DNA of 64,000 nucleotides, taken from Romanomermis culicivorax (taxonomy: Eukaryota; Nematoda; Enoplea; Mermithida; Mermithidae). The stretch is from NCBI GenBank assembly GCA_963922205.1, contig CAWUHX010000322.1, positions 62,001 to 126,000 of the forward strand, in the 5' to 3' direction. This document shows, one piece after another, positions 36,811 to 47,215 of this stretch; the stretch's first letter is position 1, and each line of letters starts with the position of its first letter. The position numbers and the translations under genes are program-made. The notes beneath the pieces are model-generated. The model had not been told where the DNA came from and did no database searches. It saw only the letters and a program-made list of their open reading frames with translations.

Positions 36811-37071
36811 TCATGAAAATAAATACAACTAAACTAATCTAGTTTAAACTAATTTTTGTAACAAAACTCGTGAATTGACAAATCCATGACAAAAATTGTT
36901 TTTGACAAAAAATAAAATTTGTTTTTGATAAAAAATGCAAAATTTGTAATCTGTAAAGTGTTATTTTTACTTTTTAAAGCTGTTAATTGTGTAGCTTTCA
37001 TAATACTTTTTGAGTTTTATGTGAAAAGTGTACCGTAGAACGACATCGGCTTACTGTAGGAAAAAATTGAC

Positions 37072-37876
37072 ATGACTTTTGAACTCCATGGTATCGATTT
37101 ACCTAGGTTACTATGTTACATATGCAAATTTCACAATGGTTCACAAAATATGAAGTCTGGTGCACGTACTACACTAATACCGCGTAGGACTATATCCAAC
37201 ATGCCACCAATGGAATGTCAAGACGAATCAGAAGATCCAACTTTTGCTGAAAATCAGTCCCTTCAAGACGAATGGGAGGCAAAATCTGATCTTACTGAAA
37301 CTACACCGCGGTCAACATCCGATCGTCCGGTTATGAAACGTAAGCTGGATGATGCTCTTTTGAAAAGTTCTTCAGAGATTTTGCAAGAGTTACAATCAAT
37401 ACAATGGACTCAAGGCGATGATGATTATTTTGGTGAGCCTACATTCAGTCAAATTTATGTTAGAGATCAAGACACATTGTTTTAAACTTAAGACCAACCA
37501 ATATTGGAAATATTGCACATAAAATTTTAGTTGCATGTAACTTAAAAATGTATTTACAGGTTTATTTGTGTCTGCAACTCTCAAACAATTGCCACATATC
37601 ATCAAGGTACGAATCAAAAGAGATGTGACAAATCTATTGTATGACGCGGAAGCTGGTTGTAATCAGTCTGGAGCTTCAGGATACCCAAGTCAAGCTATTA
37701 TACATTCAACAACATCTGCAGCTTTAGTTTGTCAGAGTCAACCCTGCGTGAAACTGGCCACTTCTGCACCTTCCCTTTATCAAAGTCAATCCCGTACGCG
37801 ACCAGGCATGAATAATATACTTGTTAATGACAATGGAATTTTTTTAACCTTGAACAAGAGTTCTGATTTGATGTAG
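37072..37876 (+). CDS. BESS-motif exons of the Harbinger-type DNA-binding protein
   Basis: Exon a runs to 37432 (donor g/gtgagc), is acidic, and carries a basic VMKRKLDDALLK patch. Exon b starts at 37560 after tatttacag. The join reads DDYFGLFVSATLKQLP and then IKVRIKRDVTNLLYDAEAG, a BESS-type protein-interaction helix pair. It ends with TAG at 37874-37876. The 5' boundary is unknown: ATG 37072 is the first in frame, but an upstream acceptor is possible. With the MADF exon it would form one MADF-BESS gene whose intron holds the telomeric palindrome. It converges on the transposase. Confidence 0.6.
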
Positions 37877-37995
37877 TTTCATGGAACCGTAAGATACTTT
37901 GTTGACCAAATAAACTTTTATGCATATTGCCGAAAAATTAAAATAAAGATTGGCAACAATAAAACAGTTGAAATATGAGAAAAGATGATACTGAA

Positions 37996-40218
37996 TCAGC
38001 AGCTCAATGCAAATGCATCTTGCCAAGGAACACTTCCACTGGGTGTCTGGAAGTAGTCAAGAAACTTTTCCCGAATATCATGAGCTATCTTTGAGTAGTA
38101 ATTGCTAGATCGCAATCGAGTCGATGTTTCTGGTTTGCAAATACAGCGCCATTCTCCATACAAAACAATACCATTTTCATCCTCAAAATCAACAAATCCA
38201 GTTAGAACATATCGACCAGTTGGTGGTGTTATGCTATCCATAGTTTTTAGATAATTGTGCGGCACGATGCAAGCTTAAACGATTTTATCTACATTATTAG
38301 GACTTGCATCGATTGTATTCAACAATATACGCCACCTTGCAGACATAATACCGAACGCATTTTTGACAATTCTCCTTGCTCGAGATAATCTGTAGTTAAA
38401 AACTGAACGTTCCGGTTCATCTCTAGTTAACTGGGATCCTGGAAAGGGTCGCATTAAATTTGGATGAAGCGGAATGCTTCATCTGCAACGAAAACATGTG
38501 GGACACATTCAGTAGATCCTGGTAATGCTGTATCAGCCGGAACAGAAAGCTTCTGTTGAATGATAGCTTTCCCAAAACTGGACTCTGAAAAAGTCATAGC
38601 ATCGCCTTGTAGACCGAAACCTCCAATGTTCACCATTGTGAATTTGTAATTAGCATCCACACAAGCCATCAGTATTATTGAAAACTGGCCTTTGTAGTTG
38701 TAATAAAGGCTACCTGACTTTTTTGGACATTGGATATTGATCATTTTACCATCGATCGCACCCAAGCAATTAGGAAAATTCCACTGACTCCAGAAATTGT
38801 GTGAAATTTCCTGAAAGTTACAAATTTAAAATATCTAACTAGTCAATAGTTTTATGTAGATATATATAAAAGTGTTCAATACACGATTTCTGAGAGGTTT
38901 GACTTCCCTATGATAAGTTAAAAATTAATCATATCTCAAAATGAGATATTTTGGATAGTTTCATGCACTGAGTTTCATGGTATCGTTGGTTTTGCTTAAA
39001 AATTAAATTTCACGCAGCCATAGTGTGATAAAGTTTGAAAATTGATTTTTGGGCATTTTTTAGGGTCTTGCTAGCCAAGAGATATTTGAGGAGTGATTTT
39101 GTATAAACTTTCATTGAGTGTTTTTGTATAAACAGTGTTTTTGTATAAACAGTGTTTTTGTATAAACTTTCAGAATGTGCAGACACCTATGGCTCAAAAT
39201 GGTGCACAAATCTGAATGAAATCTCAACACAATATGTTGAACATTAGAAGCTACAAAAATGAAAAAAATCGGTGGCATCCTATGGAAGATGTCAAAAAAG
39301 GCCCAAGTGGCTTTCTCATTTGACTTTGAAATCTTTTTTAACATTTTAAAGAAGCTGTAAAAGAGCTTTTCTGCATGTGATGAACATTAGGCTACGCTTT
39401 TTTGAGCTGCAATATTTTGCAGGACGTATATAAACCAAAAAGTGTCAAAAATGTAAAAATTCCATAGTTTGGAGTACTGTAGCTATGAGGATTTCGACTT
39501 CCATACAGAACGAATGCCGCCGGGTCTTATTAATTTTCGAATTATATGAATCAATTGAGCAGAAGGTCGAATCTCTCAGAATTTGTGTCTCAAAATGCGT
39601 GGATTTTTTCAGAAATAGAGGAAGTATTAACTATTGACTTATTTTAACTGATCATACAATAACAAAAGTATGAAGAAATGCTCCTGTATAATTTTCTAAT
39701 CAGAATTCTTATAATTTTTTAAAATATAGTAGCATATTTCCTACCTTGAATTTCCCACAATCAGGAAAGGGAAGAAATTCATCCCTCAAAGTATCCCAAA
39801 TTGCGTCACACGTTTCGTAGAAAATTTGATTTACTGTGGACTTGCCAAGGTAGTGCCTGATTGCTGCACTTTGCTGAGTGCAACCAGAAGCTAAAATTTC
39901 CAGAGTCAGGGCTAGTCTCTCTATCGGAATAACAGGCGTCTTTGCAGTAGGTGCGTGACGAATTTTGGAATGTTATCGTCGAAGTAAATCATCAAATCGT
40001 GGCCCCGACGTGCAGTAAATTTGAAAAAATCGCTCTGCATTATTATTTTTCAAGTCGGAAAAAAGTGTGGCATGTTGACCAAACTGCGACCTCGCCCTAT
40101 TCATAGGACGCACTGACCATCGTCTTCGATTTCTTTTGATCAAGCAATTATTGACGCGCAACAAATGGGTAAGAACGCGAATTTTCAAGGTTTTGGAAAA
40201 ATACATTTCAAAACGCAA
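37996..40218 (-). pseudogene. PIF/Harbinger DDE transposase, decayed
   Basis: Exon 1 (40218-39745, donor at gtagga) encodes the N-terminal region RRRWSVRPMNRARSQFG and later IERLALTLEILASG, with one in-frame stop near 39985. Exon 2 starts at 38810 and reads NFPNCLGAIDGKMINIQCP (first D), NYKGQFSIILMACVDA and FVADEAF (second D). The frame then shifts near 38465 and continues FNYRLSRARRIVKNAFGIMS, where family members carry E (VENAFG) but this copy has K. A stop lies near 38277, followed by the C-terminal PHNYLKTMDS. DDE_Tnp_4-type endonuclease; this copy should be inactive. Confidence 0.8.
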
Positions 40219-40284
40219 AACTCACAGACCGATCAATAAGCAGAAATGAAATTTGTCCCTGTGAAAAATTGGCTCGCGAAGTAT

Positions 40285-40430
40285 GAACCAACTCCGAGCA
40301 TGCTCGCCGAGCAAGATGCCGGCCGTGCATCCCCGAGCATGCTCGCCGAACATGCTCAGAGCTGTGCTTGGAGATGCTCGGTGAACATGCTCGGCGAGCA
40401 TGCTCAGGGTAAATTTGCTCGCCAAGTAGA
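40285..40430. repeat. Cluster of CGAGCATGCTCG palindromes at the Harbinger-like right side
   Basis: At least four copies or near copies of the palindrome cgagcatgctcg and cgccgagcatg occur here, with related gagcatgctt and ttgctcgtcgag at 34800-34890 on the far side of the two transposon genes. Subterminal palindromes are plausible binding sites for transposon proteins. I could not define terminal inverted repeats or a 3-bp duplication. Confidence 0.45.
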
Positions 40431-40586
40431 AGTATGAACCAGGCTTTAGACGAACCGATTCTGTTAAGTATTCATGCCAAGCAGTAAAGGTCATTGGTGG
40501 AATGCATCAGCAAATAAACAGTATAGCCTCTTCTTCAAGATCCATAATTGACAAACACAATCAGTAGGCTTTCTTTAATCAGATAG

Positions 40587-40993
40587 TGTCACGGCCCAAG
40601 TGCAGAATGTGACTCGGGTTCTTGTTCTAAGGTGAAACTAAGGCTAGCAAGTTTACTAACTTACTTTACTGGTGGCAAATACAATATGGACTAAACACTG
40701 ACTGCTCACATAAGAAGATACACAGCTTATATACATATCAAAAATGGGTTAAACTTCACGGATGAATAATATGAATCAAACTAAGCATAAAAAAATGTAC
40801 GTAGATACTGTAGTCCTAAACCGGATACGAGAATACAAAATACGGTAGGAAAAGGCGTTACAGAAATGTACAATTCAGGGCGTAAAACTGATTAAAAGAA
40901 GCGTAGTAGAAAGATACGATTCAAAACGATTCATCAATGTCAAATAATAATATCAACAGTGTTTATTGTAATGTATACAGGGCTTCCCTGACA
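40587..40993 (-). repeat. 3' LTR of the gypsy-type element
   Basis: Element-sense ends are TGTCAGGG...CCGTGACA. It matches 49202-49608 except at 7 positions, six of them transitions. It is preceded in element sense by a short purine-rich stretch (AAGGAGCGGCG) that may be the polypurine tract. Confidence 0.95.
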
Positions 40994-41002
40994 CGCCGCT
41001 CC

Positions 41003-42436
41003 TTATTTTAAAACGTCCTCGTTTGACAAGTCCTCATTATCGGATTGTTCGATGTTCGGATCAATAGGATGCATGTTCGTTATTTCATTTCGATTTTCCG
41101 GACCATCCAATTGTCTTTTACGGTACGGTTTCGTACGATTGGCCTGAATAACCTCACGAACTGACGGATCGTCGACCAATTCCATGATGATGTTTGGAAG
41201 AACGATGCCTGTCATTCTGTATTGACCTTGATACATCGGCATCAGCTTCTTAATCAACCCTCTTCTGACCACTTGTGACTCCTTGAGAACCCAATCTCCA
41301 ATTTTGTAGGTAACATGACATGTTTTTTTACAATAATGAAACTTGTACTTTTCTTGCGCATTCTCTACCTGCCTTTGGATGACTGTCAATGCATTCCTAA
41401 AATGTTTCTTGATTTCTTGCTCGTATCCTAACAAATCCATCATATACAATGGTGGTTGGTAGTTCAAAGCAGCATCTATTGGTAAAGCTGGATGTCTGCC
41501 AAAAATCAATTCAAATGGCGTGAAGCCAGTTGACTCGTTCACATGTGTGTTTGCTGCAAATTTAGCAAAGGGTACATCCAAATCCCAATCTGATTGATCA
41601 TGGTTCACGTACATTCTCATTCTCACAACCCATGTTTGATTCATTCTTTCTATTTCACCATTTGCCATTGGATGATAAGCTGTAGTGTGTACTTTCTGTG
41701 TATCACAAATTTCTGTTATTTTGGTCATCAATAATGACACAAAGTCTGACCCTCTGTCTGATTGTAAGATCTTCGGACAACCATGCCGACAAACAATTTC
41801 ATTGATAAACAGTTCCGCTATCGTATGCGCTGTTATGTTTTCTGTAGCAAAAGCTTCGACATATTTTGTGAAATAATCAATGAATACCACAATGAATCGA
41901 TTACCCCTTTCGGTCAATGGAAAAGGTCCCATACAATCTATGCCTAGTCTTTCAAATGGTCCTGTTACTTTTATAGGCTTTAATTGGGCAACTATCTTCT
42001 TTCTAGCCGATTTATTGATCTGGCACAACCTACATTCATCACAGAATCTGAAAATAGTCTTCCTCATTCCTGCCCAGAAATATCTCTTACTTATTTCCAC
42101 ATAAGTTTTCCTTGCACTGTAATGACCTGCTAATGGATCATCATGATATGACTGTAAAATCAACATTATCAACTTTTGTGGCACAACGATTTTCTTGCTG
42201 TCTTCATGAATCTTGTACAGTATCTCATTTTCAATCACAAATTCATCAGTATCCATTACATCATGTTCATTCAATTTCTTTATGATTTCTTGTAATTCAT
42301 GGTCCATTTTCTGCATCTGGCTCAAATCTACGCCATTACTCTTGCCTTCTGTAATTGTAGCAATGGTTTTATCTACCACATCGTTTTCCTCGATGTCAAA
42401 ATGTACTTTACCCAAAGGATTTGGCAATCTTGACAA
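41003..42436 (-). CDS. Integrase of the gypsy-type element
   Basis: A 477-residue frame. It opens with the SRLPNP ending typical of RNase H in this family. Zinc-binding HHCC: His 98 and His 105, Cys 135 and Cys 138. Catalytic D,D-35-E: Asp 167 (LGIDCMGPF), Asp 227 (QSDRGSDF) and Glu 263 (GEIERMNQ). A GPY/F-like C-terminal module contains YQGQYRM. The stop TAA at 41003-41005 is only 9 bases before the 3' LTR, so no gene lies downstream. Confidence 0.93.
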   Translation of the reverse strand: MSRLPNPLGKVHFDIEENDVVDKTIATITEGKSNGVDLSQMQKMDHELQEIIKKLNEHDVMDTDEFVIENEILYKIHEDSKKIVVPQKLIMLILQSYHDDPLAGHYSARKTYVEISKRYFWAGMRKTIFRFCDECRLCQINKSARKKIVAQLKPIKVTGPFERLGIDCMGPFPLTERGNRFIVVFIDYFTKYVEAFATENITAHTIAELFINEIVCRHGCPKILQSDRGSDFVSLLMTKITEICDTQKVHTTAYHPMANGEIERMNQTWVVRMRMYVNHDQSDWDLDVPFAKFAANTHVNESTGFTPFELIFGRHPALPIDAALNYQPPLYMMDLLGYEQEIKKHFRNALTVIQRQVENAQEKYKFHYCKKTCHVTYKIGDWVLKESQVVRRGLIKKLMPMYQGQYRMTGIVLPNIIMELVDDPSVREVIQANRTKPYRKRQLDGPENRNEITNMHPIDPNIEQSDNEDLSNEDVLK

Positions 42437-43614
42437 GCAATCAGCATTCTGATTCTGGTACCTTTCCTTGGTTTAATTATCAGCTTGTATCCTGACAAAG
42501 CTAATCCCCATCTAGCAATTCTTGAAGACGGATTTTCCTTTTCTAACACCGCCTTGACTGCTGTGTGATCAGTTTCCACTGTCACTTCATGTTCATACAA
42601 ATACGGTTGGAAGTATTTTGCAAATTCTACAACTGATAACGTCTCTAGCTCTGTGATAGGGTAATTCTTTTCGGATTTCTGAAGTACTCTACTAGCATAG
42701 GCTACTGGATGCTCATTACCTTCACTGTCCAACTGACATAAGATAGCTCCTATACCTTCCAATGAAGCGTCGGTTTGTAAAATGAACGGCTTATTGAAAT
42801 CTGGATGCTTCAGCAACGGAGGAGACAAAAGTTTATGCTTCAATTCCTCAAATGCTTTCTGACAATCTTCCATCCACTCAGAATTCACGTTTTTCCTCAA
42901 CAATTTTGTTAAAGGTTCCATGATTTTTGCACAATTCCAAATGAATTTTCTGTAATAGGAAATCAATCCAAGAAACGATTTCACTTCTTTTACTGTTCGT
43001 GGTGCTTTCATTGTTTCAATTGCCTCTAGCTTTTTCTTATCTGGTAAAATTCCTTCTTCTGAGACTCTGTAACCCAGATACTCCATCTCTAAGTAACTGA
43101 ACTTACATTTGCTCAACTTCAGCTTCATGTTTCCCTCACTAAGCCTATCTAGCATTTGTGTTAACCTTTCTACCATTTGCTTATGGTCTTTAGCAAATAT
43201 TAAAATGTCATCTAAATACACTAGACATGTCTGCCATTGTAGACCTGACAACAAAACATCCATCAGTCTCTGAAAAGATGCTGGTGCATTACACAAACCG
43301 AAAGGCAAGTAGTTGAATTCATACAAGCCTATGGGTGTTGAGAATGCTGTCTTCTCTTTATCTACTTCTGCAATCGGAATTGACCAATATGCATTTGCTT
43401 GATCTAACGTCGTAAAATATTTCATACCATTCAGTGTATCAAGAATGTCATCAATTCTTGGAAGAGGATAAACATCTTTCTTAGTTACCTCGTTCAATCC
43501 ACGAAAATTGATACATATTCTATGTTTACCATCTTTCTTCCTGACAAGCACAACTTTTGTTGACCATAGAGAAGTACTTGGTCTAATTACTCCATTTCCT
43601 ATCAACTTTTTCAC
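42373..43614 (-). CDS. Reverse transcriptase and RNase H of the gypsy-type element
   Basis: A 413-residue segment. RT motifs: TTLDQANAYWSIP (Asp 71), NYLPFGLCNAPASFQRLMD and the catalytic VYLDDILIF (Asp 135-136). The thumb/connection carries FLGLISYYRKFI. RNase H starts near residue 277 with FILQTDASLEGIGAIL (Asp 282) and has ITELETLSVVEF. The frame closes at TAG/TGA 42373-42375 in nonsense sequence. Its last approximately 20 residues are out of frame with the expected end of RNase H, which is read in the integrase frame, so an indel lies near 42455. Confidence 0.93.
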   Translation of the reverse strand: MKKLIGNGVIRPSTSLWSTKVVLVRKKDGKHRICINFRGLNEVTKKDVYPLPRIDDILDTLNGMKYFTTLDQANAYWSIPIAEVDKEKTAFSTPIGLYEFNYLPFGLCNAPASFQRLMDVLLSGLQWQTCLVYLDDILIFAKDHKQMVERLTQMLDRLSEGNMKLKLSKCKFSYLEMEYLGYRVSEEGILPDKKKLEAIETMKAPRTVKEVKSFLGLISYYRKFIWNCAKIMEPLTKLLRKNVNSEWMEDCQKAFEELKHKLLSPPLLKHPDFNKPFILQTDASLEGIGAILCQLDSEGNEHPVAYASRVLQKSEKNYPITELETLSVVEFAKYFQPYLYEHEVTVETDHTAVKAVLEKENPSSRIARWGLALSGYKLIIKPRKGTRIRMLIACQDCQILWVKYILTSRKTMW

Positions 43615-43665
43615 TTCTTCAATTACGATTTCCTTTTCCTTGGGTGATGTTCGATAAGGAAATTT

Positions 43666-44307
43666 TCAGACTGGCTTACTGTCTCCCATCTTTATGTTGT
43701 GTTTTACTAACTTTGTTCTACCTGTATCTTTATCCTCAACTGCATAGAATGTCGGATATTTGCATAAGAGATCAACAATCTCCTTCCTCTCCTCAAGAGA
43801 TAGCTCACTAGCTATTTTTGCATTTTCCTCTATCCATTGTTTCTTGTTATTATGGTTACTCAAACATTCCATGTTCACAATTTCTTGTTCATAATCAGCA
43901 AAAACTTTTACGTCACCAATTGTCTAACCTTTGTAGAGTGTCACTCCACAATTTTGAGTATTCATTACTTGTAATGGAATTAGTCGGCTTTGGATTGCAC
44001 TAACTGATCTGGTGAAAATCACATCTCCTACGTTCTTGGGTTCAAATATGATCTTAGCAGCCTTTCTATAGATTTCTGACACTAACCCATAAACCATTCT
44101 TACAGATCTTTCCAGAATATAGACGTCGTGCGCCATCACCACTGCTCCTCTTTGTACTGGTGGATTATATACCATTCCATAACAATCAATTCTTTCTTTC
44201 TTGAAGGTTACTGTTGAGTCTGCCCAATTAAATTGAACATTTTTGAATCTATTCAGAAAATTTGTGCCCAGGATGACATCAGCTGAACAGTTCTTCTGAA
44301 TGTACAT
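43666..44307 (-). pseudogene. Rest of protease and linker to reverse transcriptase, with stops
   Basis: The frame continues 44307-43924 (CSADVILGTNFLNRF, a typical second protease motif) and 43878-43666 (a KHNIKMGDSKPV-type approach to RT). These are separated by TAG at 43924-43926 and closed by TGA at 43666-43668. All pieces keep the same frame as the segments before and after, so the interruptions are single nonsense codons, not indels. Confidence 0.75.
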
Positions 44308-44319
44308 GTTTACAGTTTC

Positions 44320-45114
44320 CTATACATCTCCGTATCTCACAGTTACCAATGCACAACCTTCAACTGGTATGTGTGTTCTGTTAGCTGTAATGGGTCTCAA
44401 AGTTGTTTCACAAATTTTCATTCCTGGCAACCTGCTCATGATATCATCATCGATCAAAGAGAAAACTGCTCCTGTGTCGATCAATGCACTAGCTTTCAAG
44501 TTATCATTGAGGATTATCGTCACATGAGGAGTTCTCAGACATCTCGTTGAACCAACTAGCATTACAGTACCACTATTTTTTACGTTTTGACTGGTGGAAG
44601 CAAGTTCTGTCAACTCTACTTCCTTTTGATTGTCATTCACATTGGATGTAGTTCTCCTATTTCTTCTTTCCTGTCTAGCTCTAATTTGGCTTAATCTTAA
44701 CAATGTATTTCCAAAGCTTTCCCGTAAGCTTTGTGTATGATTAAAATTTATTGCTGGTAAATATGAACCTCTGCTCTGGCATCTATTAATGATTACCGAG
44801 TAGAATATGAATCCAATGATTAACAGAACCAGTGCAACAACAAGTGCATTGAAAATCAACTGAATTGGTCCCTTCAGTAAAGTATTCAGTCCTTCTTTCA
44901 TATTTCGTCTCTCTGCATCAATTACATGTTCTAGTGCTGATCCTGCACCTATGGCACTTTTCTCTATGCCGGCCCCTATTCTAGAGAGTGTTTCATACAA
45001 AGTACCTGGCTGTAGTGACATATCTGCCTGATAATTCACTACATTTTTAACTATCCCTTCCATTTCTTGCATTTTGTGTACATAATGCTTTAATGATGAA
45101 AATGCCATAGGCAA
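44320..45114 (-). CDS. Envelope membrane anchor fused in frame to the aspartic protease
   Basis: A 264-residue frame. Residues 1-80 are helical and lie before a transmembrane segment at about 84-109 (LVVALVLLIIGFIFYSVII). A basic tail follows, then an acidic linker. A retropepsin active-site motif lies at 211-221 (LIDTGAVFSLI), its Asp codon at 44476-44478. The envelope-type anchor and pol protease therefore lie in one frame, with no pol start between them. The stop TAG at 44320-44322 interrupts protease; the same frame resumes at once (44307-43924). Confidence 0.75.
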   Translation of the reverse strand: MPMAFSSLKHYVHKMQEMEGIVKNVVNYQADMSLQPGTLYETLSRIGAGIEKSAIGAGSALEHVIDAERRNMKEGLNTLLKGPIQLIFNALVVALVLLIIGFIFYSVIINRCQSRGSYLPAINFNHTQSLRESFGNTLLRLSQIRARQERRNRRTTSNVNDNQKEVELTELASTSQNVKNSGTVMLVGSTRCLRTPHVTIILNDNLKASALIDTGAVFSLIDDDIMSRLPGMKICETTLRPITANRTHIPVEGCALVTVRYGDV

Positions 45115-45168
45115 ATTTCCTAGTTGATCATAGAAAATTGCTGGGCTGTTGAACTGAAAAAGTTTCGT

Positions 45169-46814
45169 TTATCCTTTCCAAATTAGTTCTATCCGAATCG
45201 TACTAACGTGTACAGTACCAGATTTTGTTTTGAAACCTGCCCCATCTCGAAAAATTCCTGCTGTCTGATGATGACAGTCTATCACAGGACTATCTTTTAT
45301 CAAGTCTACTGTACCGGGTACTACAAACAAAAGTTTATCATCAAAATGCACAGGCAAATATTTATAACACACATTACCGACTTTATAGGTGTCATAAATT
45401 TTACTTATGTTTACTTGTCGACAGGGCCATACTGTCAAAACTTCTCCTGTGAACTCTGCCGTTATATCATTGCGCTGCAATAGTGCTCTGACACCTAACA
45501 TTGCAACTACATGTACAAACTGCCATATCAAATGTAGATACCTTTGTACGTGATGGCACAGTTCCATCCATGTTTGTCGGAAATTATCATTTTCCAACCC
45601 GATTATTTTGTATTCCAAATAGTTTAGTTTCACATTTGTTGCATCATAATCACTAACATTTTCCGACTGTCCCATCAAATAGGGTTTTGGGGTTACTTTG
45701 TATTTCTTCCCGTGTATTTTCATGACTATTCCCTGGCTTGTCCACAGAGCATTTGTGAATTGATTCTGACAGTAGGGGTAGGGATCCTTCAACTCCAAGG
45801 CTATTTGTAACTCATCAACTATCACATGCTTGTTGCTCAATATTGACGTGTATTTTCCTTTATAGATCACTGGGCATACGGCCTGAAACTCGGCAGCATC
45901 CCAAAGGATTACACCATTGCGTGCCTCACAGCTGCCATCTATGGCGTGGCAGCCGCCCAAATCACCAAGGTCGGTACTAATGTTGTGTCCATTGAATGAG
46001 GCAACCTGTCCTTCCTCAATCATGAAATTGCTAACATTCTGGCATGCTTCCGCACAACACCATTTGTAGTTCACCTCAAGTGATTTGTTTGTACTCCAAA
46101 ATCCTTCAGACATCTGAATGAGTTTTCATTTCCGTAGCTTTTTGTTCGAAAAGCTGTTTGACAAGCTTCTTTGCTGACTGACTCAAACAATGTTTCATCA
46201 TTCAAAACCCCTTTTGAACCAAAGAATCTGTTGAAAGTACAAATTTTCCTATTTCTGACAAAACATTTGTATGCTTTGGCTTGCAGAGGGTCAGTTCTTG
46301 GAACAAAAATGCTCACATCCACCCTAAATGGTCTCCTTTCCTCTTTCATAGGGGGCTTGCATTCGACTGTCTTAGGAATGTCCAAAGCATGACCACTCTT
46401 GGACACACCACAAATTTGATAAGCAAAGCAAGTTTTACTAAGAAGCAACAAAAACACAATTGCAACACTTGCAACACCAACTTCTGATCTAATCATCACC
46501 CGCATCATCTTCGCAATCTGCAAAAGTACTATCACTGTCCACCATCTTATGAATTCACCTGTGGCAAAAATACTTTTCGCTTCATCATCTATGTGATGGC
46601 TGCCATCGTCCGAAATCGATTCGTTTTCCGAAATCATTGATTCTATTCTGACGCCTTTGGCAGTCCTACGCTTAATGTTGGTTTTTTCAGGCATTATCTT
46701 TCCTTTACTTGGCACAAATTCGGCCGGTTTCATTGCTTTGATCGATTGATCTCTTCCGCCTTCATGGGTTGGGCATTCGACATTGCAAATGCACAATTTG
46801 CGTTCTATATTCAA
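45169..46814 (-). pseudogene. Envelope-like glycoprotein ectodomain, two overlapping frames
   Basis: The first frame (46814-46071) has a charged leader, then a hydrophobic segment (VGVASVAIVFLLLLSKTCFA) that looks like a signal peptide or anchor. A Cys-containing extracellular-type region follows. In the overlap 46113-46071 the open reading moves to the -1 frame and continues to 45169 with many cysteines (WCCAEACQN, GGCHAIDGSCEARNG, AVCPV, NQFTNALW) and N-x-S/T sites. The frame ends at TAA 45169-45171 but stays open beyond it into 45114-44320. The pattern fits a retroviral or viral-type surface glycoprotein. I cannot assign a fusion-protein class; a class III-like type is only a guess. This copy is interrupted, so product formation is doubtful. 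Confidence 0.6.
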
Positions 46815-46888
46815 AGAACAACTGTCACTCTCGTAATCATCAAAATCACGTTTAAATTTTCTTTTCGACCTATTATTCTCACAATTTT

Positions 46889-47134
46889 TTAAAAACTTTT
46901 CATTGGCTTTACATTCATTGTTATAGCCATTGAAGAATTCTTCAAGTTGAAATCGATCAAATCACTATAACTATCCGTTCTATTGCTGTTTGCAAAACTG
47001 CTGAATCTTCCAAAACTACCAGTAACAAATCCTTCTAGTTTCAACAGTAACTCCTCCAAGTTTTTGTCTGCTAGTATTACTTCCTGTTCTCTAGCATAAT
47101 TTTGATGAAACTGGTCCAAATCAAAGTATATCAC
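46889..47134 (-). CDS. Gag-frame extension beyond the gag stop
   Basis: An 81-residue segment in the same frame as gag, beginning after the gag TAA and ending at a TAA within a TTTTTAAAAAA tract (46885-46895). It is rich in D/E/L and N and resembles nothing I know. The open frame on both sides suggests either readthrough of the gag stop or a mutated coding region. At the A/T tract the open reading passes to the -1 frame, which carries the envelope-like gene, so the tract could be a frameshift site. Confidence 0.4.
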   Translation of the reverse strand: MIYFDLDQFHQNYAREQEVILADKNLEELLLKLEGFVTGSFGRFSSFANSNRTDSYSDLIDFNLKNSSMAITMNVKPMKSF

Positions 47135-47215
47135 TTCCTTCTCTTGTTCAGATTTGGCTGCTAACTTTGATGCAGTGCCTAGCCAAACGCTTTTTGTTTC
47201 ACCTTGGTTGTACGA

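Noticed and set aside
41685-42104. Plus-strand open frames inside the integrase
   Set aside because: Antisense shadows of the strongly supported integrase frame.
46071-46814. Assignment of the envelope-like protein to a named viral family
   Set aside because: Cysteine pattern and anchor support a glycoprotein, but no signature was clear enough to name phlebovirus-, baculovirus- or chuvirus-type without a profile search.
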